A stretch of DNA of 15,795 bases. Source: SLAN01 sp964565375 (GTDB taxonomy: Bacteria; Spirochaetota; Spirochaetia; DSM-27196; SKKC01). The translations under genes were made by a program, and so were the position numbers. Under the pieces are notes generated by a model. That model did not search any database and was not told the origin of the DNA. It saw only the letters and a list, made by a program, of their open reading frames with translations. The stretch is taken from assembly GCA_964565375.1 (NCBI GenBank), contig CAZMEV010000075.1, positions 1 through 15,795 of the forward strand, given 5' to 3'. Numbering within the stretch: position 1 is the first letter of the stretch; each line of letters opens with the position of its first letter. Below are positions 13,001-15,795 of this stretch, piece after piece.

Positions 13001-15737
13001 ACACCGTACGATTGTGATCGCCAGTCGCAGTCATGAAGCGAAGACCATTGCCGAGGCAGTCGAGCATGCCGCGCAGACCCTCGCGTCCACCGAAGAGGCC
13101 GGCGGCACGGCTCACACCGGTACACACGGGGTGCATCACAGGCCGGAATCCATCGTTCTCTGTGACGGGCGTGAACGGGTCGATCACAGCGAGCGCGACC
13201 GGCGCGCCGTTTCCCCTGAAGCGACCGGCAGCGGGCCGCTCGGCTCACTCAGCGAGCCTGCCTCGAAACTGTACGAGGAACTCACCGGCTACGATCCGGC
13301 GGTCGCCTGGGTTTCGGTAGGAATCATGGAGTCCGGGGGCACGACTTACCGCACTCTCAAGCCCTCCGACGAACGCGCCTCCTCACACGAGGCCGGCCCG
13401 GCGCATAAGCCCGGCTCCGCGCACGGCCACGGCTCACCATTGCAAAACGAAAGCCCGATGTACGTCGACCCGCTTCGGGGACCATTCAATCCGCTGCGCT
13501 ACCGCGAGCTTCGCGTCCACAGACTCAAGCACTTCCGGACAAAGGTTGCATACGCGAGCGAGTTTGTAACATTGCTCGAAGCGCAGAGTTACGAAAACAG
13601 CCGGGATGAACGCTTTATCGCTCTCGTTGAGGTGCCGACCACCCGCTTCGAGCGCGACCCGGAAGGCGGCATCCGTCGAATGGTAGCCTTCGAGAACGTA
13701 TTCATGGAGGCGGTCTATGCAATGCGCGCCGAGCAGGCGAAGCGCAGACGGAGACTGCAGTGGAACCGTATTGTCATCCATATTCGAAGCGTCCTGAACG
13801 TTGCACTCGACGATGTGCGCGAGTACGCGGAGGTGCTCGCAGCGCGGGCGAGCGACCTCGGACTTGAAAAGATCGTCACCTACAGCCGCCGTATGAATTC
13901 GGCCACGGCACAGCCCGAGGAAATTGAGCTTCTCTTCGAACAGATTTCCGGTTCAGGGTTCACCCTCAGAGGGCGCGCTCCCTCACTCGAGCCACTGCAG
14001 CCGATGGACGATTATACCGCCCGCGTCGTGCGCGCCCGTCAGCGCGGCACCATCTACCCCTATGAACTGATCAAGCTTATTACACGCACCGGCGTACAGG
14101 TAAACGAGCAGTTCCCGAAGGGCGACTTTGAAGAGTTCGATATTGATGGTTCGAACGGCGACACAGCCTACGTCTCGGTGAAAGGCCGCCGTTCAGGCGA
14201 GTCGAACTCGAACATTGTATTCGGCATTATTCGCAGCTTCCTGCCCGGATTCCCCGAGGGCCTTTCGCGGGTGATAATCCTGAGCGATACAACCGGCGAT
14301 ATGGGATCGCTTGCCGAGTGTGAGTGCCGGCGCATTAATGCCGCGCTGGATCTGGCAAGAGACCGTGACCTGCCGGTTGAGTGGCTTCCGGTTTCCGCCG
14401 GCGCCCGGATCGATATGGAGAGCGGTACGGAGAACCTCGACTGGACCGCGGCCACGCTGAAACGGATCGTCGAGTTCACACAGGCCGGCGGGGAAATAAA
14501 CATTGTTGTCAGCGGCATAAATGTCGGCGCGCAGAGCTACTGGAATGCCGAGGCGACCATGCTCATGCATACGCGTGGACTGCTCATTATGACCGAGCAT
14601 GCTTCCATGCTTCTTACAGGTAAGCGGGCGCTCGACTTCTCGGGAAGTGTCAGCGCGGAGGACAATGTGGGCATCGGCGGGGTTGAGCGCATTATGGAGC
14701 CGAACGGCCAGGCACAGATTCGTGTCCGTGACCTTTTCGAGGCCTACGAGGTACTGTTCCGGCATTACCACCTGACATGGGCGAGGCCCGGATACCGGTT
14801 TCCCGACCGCCATGAGAGCAGCGATCCCACCGACCGGGATGTCGCCACCGAACCGTATAACGACACCCTCGGACAGGGGTTCAGCACTATCGGTGACATT
14901 TTTTCAAGCACGCTGAATCCCGAACGGAAAAAGCCGTTCGATATGAGGCAACTCATGGGTGCGGTAGTTGACCGCGACCAGCCGGTTCTCGAGCGGTGGC
15001 GCAATATGCGCGACGCGGAAACTGCTGTTGTGTGGGAATCCCGCGTTGGCGGGTATGCCGCCGGAGTTATCGGCATTGAAAGCCGCGCCCTGTCGCGGAT
15101 CGGCGAAATTCCGCACGACGGACCGGAGAGCTGGAGCGGCGGAACGCTCTTTCCGTTGAGCAGCAAGAAGGTTGCGCGCGGGCTGAATGCGTTCAACGGG
15201 CGGCTCCCGGCAGTGATCCTTGCCAACCTGAGCGGATTCGACGGCTCTCCGGAGAGCCTGCGGAAACTCCAGCTCGAGTACGGCGCGGAAATCGGCCGCG
15301 CGGTCGTTAATTTCGACGGGCCCATTATTTTTGTAGTTGTAGCCCGATATCATGGCGGCGCTTACGTTGTCTTCTCGAAACGGCTCAATGACAAGCTGCA
15401 ATCCGCGGCGATCGAAGGCTCCTACGCCTCGGTTATCGGTGGCGCTCCGGCGGCCGCGGTTGTCTTCCCCGGAGTTGTGCGTAAGCAGGCCGCCGCCGAT
15501 GAACGGGTTATCGAGGCTGGAAGGCGACTCGAAGCGGAAGAAGCGTTTACCCGACACGATTACGATACCGTGTACCAGGACGTCCACGGTGAGAAGCAGA
15601 GCGAGCTTGCCGCCCGATTCGACCGCATTCACTCAGTCGAGCGGGCGAAGTCGGTGGGGAGTATCGACGACATTATCCCGGTCAGTTCGCTGCGGCCCTA
15701 CATTGTAGCAGGCATCGAACGCGGGATGGGCAGCTGA
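10035..15737 (+). CDS. Single-chain biotin-dependent acyl-CoA carboxylase (BC-BCCP-CT fusion)
   Basis: It probably makes malonyl-CoA from acetyl-CoA, or carboxylates a related acyl-CoA, using ATP, bicarbonate and biotin. All activities are in one 1900-residue chain. Residues about 12-460 are biotin carboxylase, with the ATP-grasp loop KAAHAGGGRGI near 179 and EVNTRLQVEHPITE from Glu310. The biotin carrier domain is about 600-670, with EAMKMEM and biotinyl Lys635. A mostly helical central region (about 690-1010) and low-complexity Gly/His/Ser linkers (about 1018-1075 and 1111-1140) follow. Carboxyltransferase occupies about 1140-1870: PVSAGARID (1452-1460), then RKKPFD (1631-1636), the QLEYGAEIGRAV segment and HGGAYVV from His1773. 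I start it at GTG 10035, with AGGAGA 8 nt upstream; an in-frame ATG at 9876 would add 53 repeat-encoded residues. Substrate choice (acetyl or propionyl) cannot be settled from motifs alone. Confidence 0.93.
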   Translation: MSKTAIPTLRPDSTIAIINRGEAAVRFIRAAKEYNAEHGTGLSTVAFFVDEESEALFTKEADYAVPFSSYERVNTGVVSPYLDQGLLLHAIRDQGCDAVWAGWGFVSEDADFVSGLETAGVCFLGPGSGPMAALGDKIQAKDIAEANRVPILPWSKGAVRSLDEAREVARTVEYPCILKAAHAGGGRGIRFVKTPDELESQFVSARDETIRITGDDILFIERLVERSRHLEVQCLADRHGTVKTFGVRDCSVQRKNQKILEETPPPNVPDGLVEEMEGAASRLLAGAEYEGAGTVEFLYDLDRNEFYFMEVNTRLQVEHPITEILYGIDLVKGQIDVAFGERLDRDKPTPSGHVIEARLNAEDPDREFTPSPGYVASFKMPSGPGVRVDSGIEQGSTIPSLFDSMVAKIIASGPSRTAALARLERALRELRIRIEGGTTNRSFLLALLANERVRSGPVHTRFVEELLAERSELRGGPDAPAALISIAIEQYIRTTAEELANFTQQLSTSGSPREVNPGHGHVAHLRYRGVAYEVLVRSLGDNEYHLLIDDTVQHVTYLRREQEALLKTKTKRYNIQTVERGDTIQCEIDGQPYILEIESSGSIKAPSPSIVLGVSVEPGQHVSRGDVVVTLEAMKMEMVVEAPEDGVVQAIGVKPGEQVAAGQELIQIEAAGGDKEEATVPGDRVEFSQFSPTGESQALVREFRAAFLGQDHAEDIVPRFARTLRNPSTLKTIQEPAELILEALEIYVSIGWIFSSEKAAVEGFAREASFAELLIHYFRRSVDREKGMPERFLESLSRVHRHYARDEFGGLDREMSMLLHLYRARADRSSTQEMLRQAIFALEQIHVPDEHREGLVSLLDEITRLSGPEAQALSDSAIHARFRLADQDLLVELREEKRSQIHRAIDLVSRAGERTGDAESIMHRIIDSGHTINADLFDALFSETGTRRAIALEMLARRFNRDREIRRVETHEGDEVPWALVHSHDIDGEHRTIVIASRSHEAKTIAEAVEHAAQTLASTEEAGGTAHTGTHGVHHRPESIVLCDGRERVDHSERDRRAVSPEATGSGPLGSLSEPASKLYEELTGYDPAVAWVSVGIMESGGTTYRTLKPSDERASSHEAGPAHKPGSAHGHGSPLQNESPMYVDPLRGPFNPLRYRELRVHRLKHFRTKVAYASEFVTLLEAQSYENSRDERFIALVEVPTTRFERDPEGGIRRMVAFENVFMEAVYAMRAEQAKRRRRLQWNRIVIHIRSVLNVALDDVREYAEVLAARASDLGLEKIVTYSRRMNSATAQPEEIELLFEQISGSGFTLRGRAPSLEPLQPMDDYTARVVRARQRGTIYPYELIKLITRTGVQVNEQFPKGDFEEFDIDGSNGDTAYVSVKGRRSGESNSNIVFGIIRSFLPGFPEGLSRVIILSDTTGDMGSLAECECRRINAALDLARDRDLPVEWLPVSAGARIDMESGTENLDWTAATLKRIVEFTQAGGEINIVVSGINVGAQSYWNAEATMLMHTRGLLIMTEHASMLLTGKRALDFSGSVSAEDNVGIGGVERIMEPNGQAQIRVRDLFEAYEVLFRHYHLTWARPGYRFPDRHESSDPTDRDVATEPYNDTLGQGFSTIGDIFSSTLNPERKKPFDMRQLMGAVVDRDQPVLERWRNMRDAETAVVWESRVGGYAAGVIGIESRALSRIGEIPHDGPESWSGGTLFPLSSKKVARGLNAFNGRLPAVILANLSGFDGSPESLRKLQLEYGAEIGRAVVNFDGPIIFVVVARYHGGAYVVFSKRLNDKLQSAAIEGSYASVIGGAPAAAVVFPGVVRKQAAADERVIEAGRRLEAEEAFTRHDYDTVYQDVHGEKQSELAARFDRIHSVERAKSVGSIDDIIPVSSLRPYIVAGIERGMGS

Positions 15738-15740
15738 AGC

Positions 15741-15795
15741 GCGCGGCAGCTTCCAGGGATCGCCCGTGGCGCCGCATGCGCGGCAGCTTCCAGGG
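15741..15795. repeat. 18-bp direct repeat after the carboxylase gene
   Basis: GCGCGGCAGCTTCCAGGG occurs at 15741-15758 and again at 15778-15795, 37 bp apart and separated by 19 unrelated bases. It starts 3 nt after the carboxylase stop and reaches the window edge, so more copies may follow. The preceding bases GGGCAGCTG (15728-15736), which include the stop codon, also occur in the unit of the array at 8492-8620. Two copies are too few to call a CRISPR. Confidence 0.75.

Noticed and set aside
15741..15795. CRISPR array
   Set aside because: There are only two copies of an 18-bp repeat with a 19-bp interval, below normal repeat and spacer sizes, and no cas gene is in the window.

Overview
The window looks like chromosomal DNA of a fairly GC-rich bacterium, most likely a free-living spirochaete (Spirochaetota). 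That is my best guess from a 1900-residue single-chain biotin carboxylase / biotin carrier / carboxyltransferase protein, from the order rpsF-ssb, and from the overall gene style. No rRNA or other decisive marker is present. A run of exactly 100 N (3285-3384) marks a scaffold gap of unknown true length, and it falls inside a short tandem repeat.

Layout. (1) 25-773, minus strand: rpsF then ssb, the start of the usual rpsF-ssb-rpsR block, which runs off the left edge. (2) 911-3253, plus: an unrecognised 151-residue protein, then pyruvate kinase with an extra C-terminal domain. (3) 3254-3526: a collapsed 18-bp repeat array and a probable regulated promoter. (4) 3527-7152, plus: a nitrogen-control block made of a GAF/AAA+/Fis-type sigma-54 activator (NifA-like), a 380-bp regulatory region with a near-consensus -24/-12 promoter, amtB and a glnK-type PII gene. 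(5) 7153-7382: a GC-rich cluster of palindromes between convergent genes. (6) 9900-7383, minus: lrgA-lrgB, a second 18-bp repeat array, then an acetyltransferase fused to a membrane domain. (7) 10035-15737, plus: the fused acyl-CoA carboxylase, preceded by a third 18-bp repeat array and followed by an 18-bp direct repeat at the window edge.

How the parts fit. The activator, the sigma-54 promoter and amtB-glnK form a plausible self-contained ammonium-response unit. A 14-bp inverted repeat of the form CTAC-N6-GTAG occurs in front of both the activator gene and amtB, so it is a candidate binding site for the activator. The PII protein lacks the tyrosine that is uridylylated in enteric PII proteins, so it probably senses ATP/ADP/2-oxoglutarate without covalent modification at that site. 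Pyruvate kinase, the LrgAB membrane pair (related pairs transport pyruvate or glycolate) and the carboxylase lie on the pyruvate to acetyl-CoA to malonyl-CoA route, but they are not one operon.

The most unusual signal is the repeats. Short tandem arrays of unrelated sequence but the same 18-bp period sit against gene ends: right after the pyk stop, across the lrgB stop, and just before the carboxylase ribosome binding site. A 24-bp unit also duplicates the acidic tail and stop codon of ssb, an 18-bp direct repeat follows the carboxylase stop, and a 9-residue repeat makes the extra tail of LrgA. The genome seems to keep generating short repeats at gene boundaries.
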